Source: Mixophyes australis | Taxonomy: Eukaryota > Chordata > Amphibia > Anura > Limnodynastidae | DNA length: 64,000 nt | Direction of reading: 5' to 3' | Assembly (NCBI GenBank): GCA_036250195.1 | Contig: JAVHZZ010000006.1 | Span: 188,665,850 to 188,729,849 of the forward strand | Part shown: positions 1 to 11,778 of the stretch, one piece after another | Layout of the letters: each line of letters starts with the position of its first letter | Numbering within the stretch: the first letter of the stretch is position 1 | Notes under the pieces: generated by a model | Told to the model about the DNA's origin: nothing | The model's database searches: none | Seen by the model: the letters and a program-made list of their open reading frames with translations, nothing else | Program-made: the position numbers and the translations under genes

Positions 1-69
1 GCTAGAATCTGATTGGTTGCTATAGGCTATCTCCACTTTTTCAAACCCGCAGTTTAGTAAATATACCTC
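1..69. mobile_element. Right end of a foldback MITE cut by the window edge
   Basis: The segment matches the right half of the complete foldback elements at 13071-13245 and 29204-29376. Shared stretches are CTAGAATCTGATTGGTTGCT, then CTCCACTTTTTCAAACC, then TTTAGTAAATATACC. Only one arm is inside the window, so target duplication and full length cannot be seen. It is a short non-autonomous DNA transposon with no coding capacity. Confidence 0.75.
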
Positions 70-741
70 TAGATGTCAAAAGTGCTTTATTCCCAAGGAC
101 TATTCCAGCCTTTACAGGTAAGCTCATGCAAGTGCATGTGTGAGCGCATGTAGATGGTGTCTAAACAGTCTCGGAGATGCCCAGGGGCCCGTAGTAATTC
201 TATGCAAGTGCAGTGAAGTTGAAACAGGACTTCACAAAGTACATGCTAAGAAGCGGTCATGGGAGGATGGACTGCACCGCGGGGCCTCTCTCTGCGTCTT
301 ACTCTCCTGGCCGTTTCGCAGAGCTGTGAATTTCCAGTGATACAATCTTTGCGCTCCGCTTTTCATACATCATTCCACAGGATGCCTTCCAACACCGTAT
401 TTGTAAGTTTCACTGAATTTTAGTCTAAAACTAGAGCTGTGACAGTGTCAGTAAATTCATTCTTCCATGTGGTGTTGTTGGAATAGGACTGAAAACATTA
501 AAGGTCAAATTCCGGCAGTAAAATGTGTGAAATTTTGTGACTAAATAAGGAACAAGATGAGTATTTGGTGGAACGGTTTGGAAAATTCTGCTTATTTCTA
601 GTGCCATCTATTACGAGGAGAGCAGAACCTTGTACTTCTGATGGAAGGAGTTGGCCGGATATGGGCTGATTGGGGCATTCCAGGCTGAATCCTGGATCGC
701 CACTCTAATCCCTGGATTCTGCTCCCAAGTGACAAACATTA

Positions 742-1075
742 GGGACCTGATTCATTAAGGATCTTAAATTAAGAAGTTTCTTATTTAAGTCTCCTGGATA
801 AAACCATGTTACAATGCAAGGGGTGCAAATGAGTGTTCTGTTTTGCACATAAGTTAAATACTGACTGTTTTATTATGTAGCACACAAATATCAACTTTAA
901 ATTTCAGTGTACAAATAAGCTATCAAGTATTTGTGTGCTACATGAAAAAACAGTCAGTATTTAACTTATGTACAAAACAGAACACTCATTTGCACCCCTT
1001 GCATTGTAACATGGTTTTGTCCAGGAGACTGAAATAAGGATCCTCTTTATTTAAGATCCTTAATGAATCAGGCCC
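742..1075. mobile_element. Foldback MITE with GGNCCTGATTCATTAAGG termini
   Basis: The left end (GGGACCTGATTCATTAAGG) is repeated inverted at the right end (CCTTAATGAATCAGGCCC). The arms stay complementary inward through the GTTTTGCACATAAGTTAAA and AAAACCATGTTACAATGCA segments, so about 334 bp can fold into one hairpin. Flanks read TTA on the left and TAG on the right, so the duplication is unclear. The same terminal family recurs at 10147-10863 and 46879. Confidence 0.8.
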
Positions 1076-4000
1076 TAGATTTTGTTTTACACAGACACCA
1101 CCCTAATTAACTTTTAGGGGTGATGCCTTTGTATTTTGCTGGGTTGTGTTCTTAGCCAGTCTTTTTATTCCCAGCAAAAGGACCTAATTTTGTTTGTACT
1201 CTAAGGCTGTAGATGGGGATATGGCCATTACATTAAATAGGATGCATTTTGCGACATCAGGGCGCAAGCTATGCAAGGAAGCAAATTTAGGTGCACACAT
1301 GAAGCAATGTAAATAAAATATTAAATATAAAATTGTAAATCATGAAATAAAGCCATTTATTATGGCCCCATATACTCATGATTTAATAAAGAATTAAATC
1401 AAGCTCCAAAAACCAATATTTTAGGGGGAAAGGAAAGTATGTAGTTTATTAAGGGGTGGTCCAAAAATGTTAGTGGCAAAATTATAAATTATATTTTTAT
1501 TTTTGCTGGCATTGCAGTCTGCAATATATATAGCATATATAAAGCATGTATAGAGGAAAATCAAAAAAAGGAGAATCAGAGCCTGCACCAGAGTATGCAC
1601 CTACTACTTAGAAAGGTGCATTTGTGACCTCCATTGTCTGTACTTTTTAATACCACAACTACACAGTACCACTTCTCTAATCTAGATTCTAGATTTTTTT
1701 CAGTATATGTTAATTTTCAGCATGTACAGACCAGTTTACAGTACCACTATCTTGTTCTGAATACCATATGTATTTCTTAGTATCTATGCTTATTCAGCAT
1801 GTAAGGACCAGTGGACAGTATCAATATCTTCTTCTGTAAGTCATATGCATTTCTTACCTTATCTCCTCTTATTCTGTGAGTATGGACATTGCACAGGACC
1901 CCAACTTTTGTTCTGCACGCTGGATATGATTATCAGTATCAATTCTTAATCTGCTTGTATTACAGTGAGTGTACAACCTGGTCTTATTCACATTGCTGTG
2001 TCAATTAAAAATCTTATAAGCTTATTTAAAATACATTAGAGCTGTATTGTGATTTCTAACATGACATTTGGGATGGTAATGTGCCCTCTGTCTGTATAGC
2101 GTTGACTTTGATTGAGTTAACCTGTGTTAAATATTATTCAAAATCAAATTTAAAAAAACATTTATTTTAATATATATCTTAGACAAAATATACCACTTTA
2201 TTTAGTCTGTCCTTTTATAGCACTTCAAAGAAAAGAATACTACACACTATAGTCTTCCCCCCTTCCCCAGGACTACTGATGTGTAACAAGTGACTAGCAA
2301 GGTGCCTGGATGCCCAAAAACCAGTGGGACCTCTCCCTGGGTGATTGTACAGGAACACACAATGACAGGGTTTAGACTAAAGACTTAAAGGTACAGTCAT
2401 TTCATTTACTTTGCCTCCTTTGATGTAGCAGTGGGAGGTGTCACCTGTGTGGGTGATGGTCTTTGTCACCCAGGTGTGTCCTTCAAACAATTGATGAGGG
2501 ACATCCCTAAAGCTTTGACTGCAGGTCCTTTGAAGAGCGACAGAGCAGAAACAAGTCAATTACACCTATTGACAGGTGGGACACCATGTGTGTGGGAATC
2601 AGAGGTGACCCGTCTCCTGGGTGATAGGAGGTAACATCTTGCCAAACAATAGTCAGAGACCAGAATGCACAGGTTCCAAAGAGGAATATTCTGCACGCAC
2701 AATATTCTTTCTTCTTTCACTTTAAACTCTCTTTTTTTCGTTCTCCCATCTGCTCCATCATTTCTCTTCCATTCTCTGGTGACTTCTCAGTCTCAGGCGC
2801 TATTTATTCTCTTCTCCCGCCCCACACATTCTGCAGTGTCTGCTTGGACTATAGCCTGGCAAGTCCAGATTCATATTTGTTGCAAATAAAAGTGTTACGT
2901 AAATTCCAGGTGTAAAATCCCTTTGCAACATTCACAGGTACACATGCATACATTTACATAATTAGGCATAGCTTAAAGGGAATCCGCAGTTGAATCTAAT
3001 ATTTATACCTTACCTCCTTTTGTAAACGACTTTTTGTTATATTAATGAGAAACCTATTGTTATGGTCCACTGCTGACCAATTACTATTGAAGGCTATGCA
3101 TTTCTGCTGGGCCCTGACCATAAGTTGGTATCAAGTCAGCGTTTGACAAAGTTCCATGTTCCGCTGCCACCAACAAATTATTATATTGTACTGTATATTG
3201 TTATATTAAATGATTGCATAGAACAGCATAGTATAGTTCATTTATTTTTGTATCATAGTATAGCACAAATAATCAGTTGTAGATGGCACTCAGGCACAGG
3301 GAATTTGAAACCCATGAGCTTAAGTAAATTCTGAAAGTATGAGAGCTTACAGCCAGGAAGTGCAGAGTCTGCAGGGGTAGCGGCCAGCTCTGGACCACAG
3401 TAACAGGGTAAGTATGGCTTGTGCATCTGGCTTATATAATCAAGTTTAGGAAAAATAAAAAATGTAAGTGTAGGTCTCCTTTAACTTTAAGATATAATTT
3501 GTAAAGACTACTTCTCTGGAAAACAGGAATCTGGCTTTTTTTTTTTTACAATGCTTGCTAATAGAGAATGTTTAATTTGAGCATATTAGGTTTTAAGATG
3601 ACTGTGCAGACCAAGCATATGCATTACACTATAAGGTTATTTAACCTCTTACACAATGTGATGCTTCTATATGCCTTATAGGAGCCATACCTGGATCTGG
3701 CTGGCAATGATAGCCTATGAACGGGGTTGTTATTGATGGCATGAGGGTGTTAGGAATGGAATAGGTTGTTATGGTGACTTGGGGTTGCCTTAGTGGATGT
3801 ATATGCTGGTATCATAGGACTGTATGTGGTTGTCTTTATGGCATGGGGCTGTATGTTCTGGCATCATGGGGGATGTGACAGGTGCCACCTTAGTCAGACA
3901 TTCTTACTTTCATTCTGGCACTCTTCCATTTCATACCATCACATCCAGATTCACCTGTCGGGTGGTAAGGCATTGTTACTTTACTTTCCCTCTGATTACA

Positions 4001-4446
4001 TGATTTTCCTCTGGGTCATCCAGTTTCCTCTCACAGATCAAATACATCCTGGTAGATGAATTGACTTAGGGATAGAATGTCTTGGGTGAATGTTTGTGTA
4101 TTTGTGGGAGCAGGGACTGATGTGTCAGAATTACGTGTTTTATTTGTTTTCTCCAGCAACAGGGCTTTACACCCCTTTAATAAATATGCTCCTAGATTCC
4201 ACCATCTTCTTTACTCCCCATATCCAGACCCTGTCCCAAGCCTGTCGCTCCCTGTTCCATTCAGAATCCAGTTCAACTCCTCACCTACAAAGCTGCTCTG
4301 TCTCTCTTGATCTCGGTGTCATGTGACTGTTACAGTGGGCAGATGGACATGTGTAAGAAACATTGGTGGGCAGAGGACGTGCGTGAGAAAAAGCTGGTGG
4401 GCATGTGTATGATAATGGTGTGACCTATGTATAGTGATCAGTGTGT
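1076..4446. other. Gene-free stretch with one degenerate tandem repeat
   Basis: No exon, RNA gene or recognisable element was found here apart from a degenerate array at 1664-1990. The open frames present are short and show no family similarity I recognise. Composition is AT-rich, with a poly-T run near 3538. Confidence 0.5.
1664..1990. repeat. Degenerate tandem repeat, about 76-bp unit
   Basis: Units begin CAGTACCA or CAGTATCA at about 1664, 1739 and 1815. Each contains a CATATGTATTTCTTA-like segment and ends with AGCATGTA-(C/A)-(A/G)GACCAGT. A fourth, more diverged unit follows. About four copies in all. Confidence 0.6.
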
Positions 4447-4501
4447 ACCAGGTGCAGGGCCGGACTGGCTATCTGGCAGATGGGCCGGTCCGCATGCCCG
4501 C

Positions 4502-4675
4502 CGAGCAGCAGCATCCTGCGCGCTGTTCAGCGAATGGAGAATCAGTGACAGCCGCCTACGAGAGCAATCACATGGGACGGCACCATTCACGTGGTGCCGT
4601 CCCATGTGATTGCTCACATAGGCGGCTGTCACTGATTCTCCGTCTGCCGGGCAGCGCGCAGAGTGCTGCTGCTGG
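4502..4675. repeat. Long near-perfect inverted repeat (hairpin)
   Basis: The two arms are centred near 4588. The inner arms pair exactly over CATGGGACGGCACCA, with a 6-base loop TTCACG. Pairing continues outward through the AATCAGTGACAGCCGCCTA segment and a GC-rich CAGCAGCAT outer part, with a few mismatches. The hairpin lies just inside the left terminus of the surrounding hAT element and probably belongs to its subterminal region. Confidence 0.85.
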
Positions 4676-5689
4676 ATGTACAAAGGTAAGTGTCTGTGTG
4701 TGTGTGTGTAATATGTCTGTGTGACAAATAGTATGTGTGTGGTAAATAGTGTGTATGGCTAATAGTGTGGCTGTGTGGCAAATTGTGTGGCTAATAGTGT
4801 GGCTGTGTGGCAAATAGTGTGTGTGTGTGGTTAATAGTGTGACTGTGTGGCTATAAGTTTTAAAAAGTGGGATGCGCCACGATATATATGCGTCAAGAAT
4901 AAAAAAATACCCTTAGTTGGCAGACTATGTATAATACCAGTTTATTTTATAAATCTCCAAAAATGTACATATAAATAAAAATATTAAGAAACAATTGGAT
5001 GTGATAATATAAAACAATACAAATAAACCTGGAAATGAATATTTAGTGACTGGCTAGTACATTTAAAAATATAATAACCTCATTATATGAGTATGACAGT
5101 GTGACATCAATAATCCAGAGAAAGATATAAATCTATTGATTCTGGTCACAAGTGTAAAACGTGTATATCTGTATAGACTACAAGTGTAAAACATGTGTAT
5201 ATCTGTATCTCTGTGTGGCTAATAGTGTGTGTGTGTGGCTAATAGTGTGTCTGTGTGGAAAATAGTGTTTCTGAGTGGCCCCATGTTGCAATAGTGTGCA
5301 TTTGGCCATGTTCATATAGTGTGTGTGTGTGCGTGCAGTATTTAAATATAGCGTCTGTCTGCGCGCGCAGTATTTTAATATAATATGTGATGGAAGGGAG
5401 GATCTTAATATAGTGTGGGAGGTATGCTATTTAATGGTGGAGTGTAGGTGGGGCTAATTATTTAAGGTGAGGTGAAGGAACCTTAAATTTAGTGCTGGGA
5501 TGGTTTAGGGCTATCAATTGAAATTGGGGCTGATTTTGGGGAGGAGGGCTATTTATTAAATGTGAATATGAATTATTTATTGTCGGGGATGGTTGTGGAA
5601 AATGGCTATATTTATTAAACTTTAATGCTATTTAATTTATTGCTGGGACTGTTTGGAGGGAGGGAAATATGTTTTGAGTACATGGGTAT

Positions 5690-5797
5690 ACTGTTCTGAT
5701 GTGTATGCGATTGTTTTTCTTTTCTTTTTGTTGTTTGGTATGTTTGTACCTTGAAAAATTCCAATAAAAATACTGGATTAAAAAAAAAAATTGGGTA
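5690..5797 (+). mobile_element. Probable retroposed 3' end with poly(A) tail
   Basis: A T-rich 3' UTR-like segment ends in an AATAAA signal at 5763-5768, followed by a run of A residues up to about 5790. This is the form of an L1-type or processed-RNA insertion. No coding sequence remains, and a target duplication was not resolved. Confidence 0.4.
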
Positions 5798-6796
5798 TAT
5801 TGTTAATTTAATGTTGGGGCTGGTTGGAGGGAAATAGGTCTACTTATTAAATGTGAATATTATTATTGTGGGGACTGGAGGGAGGCCTAATCATAAAACG
5901 TGAGTGCTATTGTTTTAACACCGGGGCTGGTTGGAGTTTTCTAAATCTCATGTACCCATTTTTTATTTCAAAATAGGGCATACAATATTTCAGGATCAAG
6001 ACAAGAATGAACTGAGCTAAAGAAACCAGCTGCTACAAGTGGTGAAAGTGACCAAGAAAGGTAGGAGAGAGCAGGACAGTCTGCCAACTGTCCTGATTAT
6101 AGTGGGAAGTCCTGAATTTGGGTGACTGTCTCCCTTAGTCAGGATTTGGTCCGACTGCAAGGAAAGTTGGGAGGTATGTCCCGCTTCACAACGTACTGCT
6201 TGTGAAGGCAGAGCTGTGTGCTTCTAACAGTAGTGCCTGAGTATTTGTCTAAAATGATAAATGTAATGTATTATTATAATGTATGTATCAATGCCCCATG
6301 TTGGCCACACCCACAACACAATGAGGTCACGCCCTGTTCGGCGGCACATATTTTCTTTCCTGCTGGAACTGAGGTGGGCCTGTGTACTTTAAATGCCAGG
6401 GCTGATTTTTAGTCCCAGTCCGGCCCTGACCAGGTGTGTGATGTCAGTGTGACCTGTGTACAGTGATCAGTGTGTACCAGGTGTGCAATATCAGTGTAAT
6501 CTAGTGATGATCAGTGTGTATAGGCTAAGTAATAAGCATATTTGTTGCTAGCTTATTGCAACAAGTTATTTTTACTTTGTTCCAAAATCTAACATTTGGA
6601 ACCTCCCCTCTAGAAATCCTGAATTTGCGCTTGGGCAGCAGTGCAGCCTGGACAGCCTTCGATATTATCCATCACTGCATCTAAACTGCAGCCCTGACAG
6701 TCAGCCAGGAGGAGGTTATTATTTTTATTTTACAAAAGTCCAGCATGTGAGGCACTGCGAAGTCGATACTTGGGCGAGGAGGAACAGTAGACTGAG

Positions 6797-7040
6797 GCTC
6801 TGCCTAGAGTGCTTAGAATCCTTACACCATCTCTGCCTGAATCTCTCCTACCTCACCACAGGGGGCAAAAGCATCCAGCACGGTATAGTGTTGTCCTGCA
6901 TATTGGGGGACTGAAGCTCTGCCTAGGGCACCTAGAATCCTTGCACCATCTCAGCCCGAATCTCATCCTCCTCCACCTCTTACCTCACAGAGGGCAAAAG
7001 CATCCAGTACGGTATAGTGTTGTCCTGCATATTGGGGCTT
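6797..7040. repeat. Imperfect tandem duplication, about 120-130 bp unit
   Basis: The segments starting GCTCTGCCTAG at about 6797 and 6916 are near copies. Both run through CTAGAATCCTT, CACCATCTC and GGGCAAAAGCATCCAG, and both end GGTATAGTGTTGTCCTGCAT. The second copy has a short internal insertion. No gene is associated. Confidence 0.7.
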
Positions 7041-7659
7041 TGCAGTGATTTTCAGCCCATTACATAGTCTTACTCACTGCCGATTAACGATACAAAATTC
7101 TGAAGCCTGTCTTCATCTCCAGACTACAAATTATCAACCTAACATGAAGCAACTAGATTTAATAAAGGAAGGACAGGGGAGACACTAACATTTTTAGTAC
7201 CTATTACTTTTGTAAAAGTTGATACATATTGTAATGGTGGTGGCACCTGAAGATAAAAACGTTGGTTTCCCCTGGTATATAATACGCTCACCTAGTAGTT
7301 TGCTGATATGCGCTACTGCTGTCTGTGATATAAGACCTGTCGAAGAAAGACTGAAATAGAAGTAATAGCCGAGCTCAGTGGCCTTCCTATCTACAGGTCA
7401 CTTCTTTAAAAACTAAGGAATAGCTTTATCCTTCACTAGGATGCATTTAACATTAAGCAGAGCAGGAGTGACAAGAATTAAGAAGCAACTTTTTCCTGAC
7501 AGAACAGTATCAATCTTGTTTTGAAATTCATCCCACTTCTCCCACTTTCCTCCCTCCTTGTCGTTCTCCTCTCCCCTCCTCTCCCCCCTCTTCCCCTCTT
7601 CCCCTTCCCCGTCTCTGCCTCCGTTCTCCCCCTTTCCTACTCCTACCCTTGCGTTTCTG

Positions 7660-7824
7660 TCCATTCTACCCTCCCCTTAGATTGTACGCTTCTAGCAGGG
7701 CCACCTCTTCTCCTGTTCTCCACCACTTATAACTCTGCTCTCCAGCTACTTAGCCTCTTCCGTGAGGTCCTTCTGCCCTTCTACCCCTCTCTCTACTCAC
7801 TCTACCCCACTGGGGGCTCTCACC
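7660..7824 (+). mobile_element. L2/Rex1-like LINE 3' UTR fragment
   Basis: The segment CTTAGATTGTACGCTTCTAGCAGGGCC and what follows aligns with the 3' UTR of the LINE fragment at 43601-44083 (CTTAGGATGTAAGCTCGTATGAGCAGGGCC). It stops at CTCTCAC, where the 7825 element begins. The pyrimidine-rich DNA just upstream (7540-7660) may belong to the same copy. Confidence 0.6.
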
Positions 7825-8948
7825 CAGTGTCGGACTGGGGCATGAAGGGCCCACTGGGGGACTGCAACACTAGGGGCCCACCAGAGGGGGTGTGGTCAGC
7901 CATCATAGAGGTGGGACCTGACACTAGAGGGGGAATGGTCAGTCCACGAAGGACAGCTAGCACCTTAGTGTAGTATATAAAGCATACAGTGTGTGTATAA
8001 AGAATATAGTCTTGACCTGCCCCTTAGATTGTGCAGAATAGTCACCAAAAAGCAGGATTGTCCCACTAGACCAGGCTTGGCTAACCTGTGGTACTCCAGG
8101 TGTTGTGAAACTACAAGCCCCAGCATGCTTTGCCAATATATAGCAGCTTATTGCTGTAAGGGTATGCTGGGACTTGTAGTTTTACAACACCTGGAGTACC
8201 ACAAGTTAGCCAAGCCTGCACTAGACGCAGAACATTTGACAGACTGTCCTACCTGTTGTTGTCACTTTTACCACCTGTGGCTGCTGGTTTCTTTAGTTGC
8301 GGCTTGTCTGGATCCAGGAATGTTGAGGGCCCTATTTGGAAAAAATAATGGGTACATTTAGAAACGCCAACCAACCCTGCCATTAAATCAACAGCACCCA
8401 CATTCAATTATAGACCCAAACCACCTCAGCATTAAAGGTCCCATCACCCCCTCCCTATAGTGTTCTCTGTGCAGCCCCCCCCTCACTATAGTGTTCTCTG
8501 TGCAGCCCCCCCTCACTATAGTTTAGTATAGTCAGCCCCCCTATAGTAGGCAGCCCCCCTATACCACATAGTAGTGCCCCCAAAACAATGTTATGCCACA
8601 CAGTAATGGTCCAAAGTTATGCCACCCAGTAGTGCCCCAAATGTTATGCCACGCAAGTGACCACAATACACACACACGCACACACACTATAGTATGAATA
8701 AATGGTTAAAAAATATACTGAACTTACCTATATGTTGATATTGCTGCAGGGCAGGCTCTGCTCCTTCTCCCTTCTTCATACAGCGGGAACATCAGCTGAA
8801 AGGGGGAGGGGGAGGGGCGGGTCACATGATCGCAGCTGCAATCGCAATTGAGCAGCGGGGACGCCGGGTCCATCCACTGGTAAAAGGGGGTGTGGCCGTA
8901 CAGTATTTGGTGGTTTAACCGGTAGTCCGCTGGGCCAGTCCGACACTG
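7825..8948. mobile_element. hAT-like non-autonomous element with 14-bp TIRs
   Basis: The left terminus CAGTGTCGGACTGG at 7825 and right terminus CCAGTCCGACACTG at 8935-8948 are exact inverted repeats. They are related to the CAGGGCCGGACTGG termini at 4455. Flanking octamers (CTCTCACC and CTAATAAG) do not match, so either one flank was rearranged or the ends belong to two copies. It contains short CAGCCCCCC-type tandem repeats (8450-8560) and the nested MITE at 8072-8218. Confidence 0.7.
8072..8218. mobile_element. 147-bp hAT-type foldback MITE with perfect 8-bp TSD
   Basis: It starts CAGGCTTGGCTAACCTGTGG and ends with the near-complement, GCCAAGCCTG. Both arms also contain the inverted AACTACAAG..CCCAGCAT motif. 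The 8-bp target duplication CACTAGAC is identical on both sides (8064-8071 and 8219-8226). It is nested in the 7825-8948 element and so is younger than it. Confidence 0.93.
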
Positions 8949-9643
8949 CTAATAAGGATGCATGGAAACAATAACAGTTCCAAAATCAGGGGAGGGCCCC
9001 CTCCTGTTGCTGCAGCAAACCTTTTTTTCCATCAGATATTTTCCTTTCAGTCACCTGTTTATATCAGAATAATGTTTATTGCACTGTGCTTTAATGGGCC
9101 TACTGCATTACAGCATTGCGGACACCATTCCACTACTGGTGTTTGTGACTCAGCGGTGTCTGCTGCCTCGCTACCAAAAATCTGTGTATAACAGGCTACT
9201 ATACTATTTATGAGAGCACAAGTCTCGTCATGGGAGAAATGAATATCGCAGCCAGACTTTATTATAACCTGGCCATTGTTATCACCCTGCTTCCTCCAGC
9301 ATCTTCTCTACGACATCCTCTTCTACTTTCCTTTCTTTGGTTCTCCACACTCTCACCGGGAGCACTCTGACTCCCCCAACTTGTCCTAGCCCCCACACTC
9401 CTTCCTCTCTCTATAGCCTCATTCCAACACAAAAAAAAGATAAAACTAACTATAACACCAGTCACATAAAACACACAAATAACACAGACAGGACTTAAAG
9501 TTTTTTTTGTTTTTTTTTTAAAAAGAAAACCCCAGTAAGGATAGCAAACAATCATGGGCTGGCAACATAAAACTTACATAATGGCGATGCTCCTCTGTGC
9601 GGCCGCGGGTACTGACAGCTCCTCCTCCCCTGCTGAAGTTCAC

Positions 9644-9726
9644 AACACACTACCGCGCAGGCGCAGAGAGCCGTGTCTGGGCAGAGATCCCAGACACGGC
9701 TCTCTGCGCCTGCGCGGTAGTGTGTT
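9644..9726. repeat. Perfect 38-bp inverted repeat with 7-base loop
   Basis: Arms at 9644-9681 and 9689-9726 are exactly complementary over 38 bases. They are GC-rich, containing CGCGCAGGCGCAGAGAGCC, and are separated by CAGAGAT. The absence of any mismatch suggests a recent MITE core or a structure kept by gene conversion. The surrounding GC-rich segment (9590-9800) probably belongs to the same element, but its ends were not resolved. Confidence 0.9.
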
Positions 9727-9804
9727 TCTTACACTGCCGCCGCAGACGACCGTCTACGAGGTGCTCCCTGCAAGCTCCGCCTCAATGTCGGAGGGGGCGA
9801 GTAA

Positions 9805-9930
9805 CTGTGCTATTTTGTTAACTGTACCGTGCTGTCTCACCCTGTACTGTGATTCTGTCTGTTGCTGTACGGCGCTACGGATACCTTGTGGCGCCCTATA
9901 AATAAAAAAAAATAATAATAATAATAATCA
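9805..9930 (+). mobile_element. L2-like LINE/SINE 3' tail
   Basis: The sequence runs CTCACCCTGTACTGTG, then TGTACGGCGCTACGGATACC, TTGTGGCGCC, and TATAAATAAA followed by an AATAAT microsatellite. This matches the 3' ends of the LINE fragments at 43601 and 48823. Only the extreme 3' end is present, as is typical of 5'-truncated LINE copies. Confidence 0.75.
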
Positions 9931-10146
9931 TAAGGGGAAAAAATGGAGGAATCAGAAAAAATGTATCTGAAAAATCTGATAAAAAATTAATCTACACAGA
10001 AGAGGCAGCTTTTTTGTGGTCTGAACAATATTTACGAGAGTGCATCCAATAGAGTTGCTATAGCCTAACTTATTTCAGGAGCAGTAAGATTACAGAATAG
10101 GTTTGACAAGTCCATGGGGCAGGGCTTAAAGCACCAAAAGATGTCA

Positions 10147-10863
10147 GTCCTGATTCATTAAGGAAAGTAAAGCAAAAAAAAATAGTAACTTTGCACCTTG
10201 GCAAAACCATGTTGCATTGGAGGGGGAGGAAAATTTAAAATGTGATGGTAGATTTATAGTTGGGGTAGGACATATTCTAGATCAATTTTAAATTTCAGTG
10301 TAAAAATAAAGCTATCAAGTATTTGTGTGTTACATAAAAAAAACAGCCAGCTTTGTACCCTCTACCCACTTCTCCCCCTCTGTCCCTCCCCCTTCCTCCC
10401 TTCCCCTCGCACCTCCCCAAAAAATAAAAAATCATAGCAATGTGTTCTATCCGCTGGATATATATGTACAATAGTACAGGTTGCACCTCTGGTATTGGAA
10501 AAATTCTCTATTTCCATTGTTCACTTTGTAGAACTTTAATTTCCTCTTGAAATGTACCTGGATGAGGAATATGTATATATATCTTGTCTGCTATTTTTAT
10601 GCGTTTCTCATTTTTCTTATCTGTTGTCTCTACATTTAGTAATCTTGGTACCTGGATAATATGTATGACCAGTACTGTTATGCTTTATACACATATCTGC
10701 TGTTATAAATAAAAAGTTTTTTAAAAAAAAACAAAAACCAGCCAATATTTATCGTATATGCAAAGTAAAAAATTAATTTGCACCCCTTGCACTGTAACAT
10801 GGTTTTGTCCAGGAGAAAACATACTAATTTTTTTTGCCTTACTTTCCTTAATGAATTAGGCCC
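10147..10863. mobile_element. Foldback MITE split by a later A-tailed insertion
   Basis: The left end GTCCTGATTCATTAAGG and right end CCTTAATGAATTAGGCCC match the family at 742-1075. The internal motifs TTTGTGTGTTACAT and TTTGCACCCCTTGCACTGTA are also shared. The arms are interrupted by about 380 bp (roughly 10350-10735). That insert ends in ATAAATAAAAAG plus A residues and is bordered by a repeated AAAC(C)AGCCA, consistent with a retroposed insertion. Confidence 0.75.
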
Positions 10864-11506
10864 GTTATGTATAACCCAGTTGCGGTCCTCCTGTTACAGT
10901 AATTATTGTTATTCTCCCATATTTTCCCCATTCACTTTATATCCCTCTCACAACACAATTCTGCTTTCTGGAATGATTGAGGTATGTATATTAAATCAGT
11001 TAGTAGCAGTCTCAAGTTACCTTTGTAAAAGGTCTTTATCAGGTCACTTTGGGATTGTGTCCAATGGAACGTGTAATGCACAGTGACCCTTAACTACCAG
11101 GTCAGTGGCATCCTCCTTATTATACATACTGCAAACTAAGTTACCAGAAAACTGTGGTAATAAGTAAAAAACAAACCAAAGAAATACTGTAGTAATTTAC
11201 TAAGTAATGCAAAAATGTGGTAAACCTGAGATAAAGCACTTATGGAGAGATTGGGGTAGATTTATCTAAGAACGAAGAGCCTTATTGCTGACAACATCAG
11301 CTGTGATAGGGCTTATTATTGCTTTGCCCAATACAACAAATAAGTTACCACTTGCAATATCAATGTCATTTCCGCGGTCTTTAGCCCCAATATTTTAGCA
11401 CAATGCCGCACCTCAGTACTCAACCTCTAATCCAATCCCTAATCCCAGTCTCTATCAATTACCCCATTTCTTAACCCCAGTTCTCTATCTTAAATTCCTA
11501 TACCAA

Positions 11507-11778
11507 GGGGCAACACAGTGGCCTAGTGGTTAGTACTTCTGCCTCACAGCACTGGGGTCATGAGTTTGATTCCCGTCCATGGCCTTATCTGTGTGGAGTT
11601 TGTATGTTCTCCCTGTGTTTGCGTGGGTTTCCTCCGGGTGCTCCGGTTTCCTCCGACACTCCATACTAGTAGGTTAATTGGCTGCTATCAAAATGGACCC
11701 TAGTCTATCCCTCTCTGTCTGTCTGTCTGTCTCCCTCTCTGTCTGTCTGTGTGTGAGTGTGTGTGATGATGATTATGA
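11507..11778 (+). mobile_element. V-type SINE with tRNA-derived head
   Basis: The head has an A-box-like GCCTAGTGGTTAG near 11521 and a B-box GGTCATGAGTTTGATTCC at 11556-11573. The body carries the conserved V-SINE core GGGTTTCCTCCGGGTGCTCC. It continues through AGGTTAATTGGCTGCTATCA into a CTGT/TG-rich tail ending GATGATGATT. The L2-like 3' tail of the full family (see 34384) is replaced here by simple repeat. It is a Pol III-type retroposon, not a functional tRNA. Confidence 0.9.

Larger units (their letters stand above)
4455..6428. mobile_element. Non-autonomous hAT element, 1,974 bp, perfect 8-bp TSD
   Basis: Terminal inverted repeats are CAGGGCCGGACTGG at 4455-4468 and its exact complement at 6415-6428. 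The element is flanked by identical 8-bp direct repeats ACCAGGTG at 4447-4454 and 6429-6436, the signature of hAT transposition. No transposase frame is visible inside. The interior holds a long hairpin near the left end, TGTGTGGCTAATAG minisatellite stretches, and an A-tailed retroposed 3' end near 5690-5795. Confidence 0.93.

Noticed and set aside
7521..7973. 150-codon open frame
   Set aside because: It crosses from pyrimidine-rich LINE 3' UTR into the terminus of a hAT-like element, so it cannot be one gene.
7993..8361. 122-codon open frame
   Set aside because: Its central part is the palindromic MITE at 8072-8218.
7817..9841. One LINE split by a 2-kb insertion between CTCTCAC (7824) and TCTCACC (9835)
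   Set aside because: The 9805-9840 part also aligns upstream of the joint with the 43601 copy, so the two LINE pieces overlap and are independent copies.
11521..11573. tRNA gene suggested by A- and B-box sequences
   Set aside because: The boxes belong to the tRNA-derived head of a V-SINE. The same head occurs at 34384 and 35740, and there is no cloverleaf with an acceptor stem.
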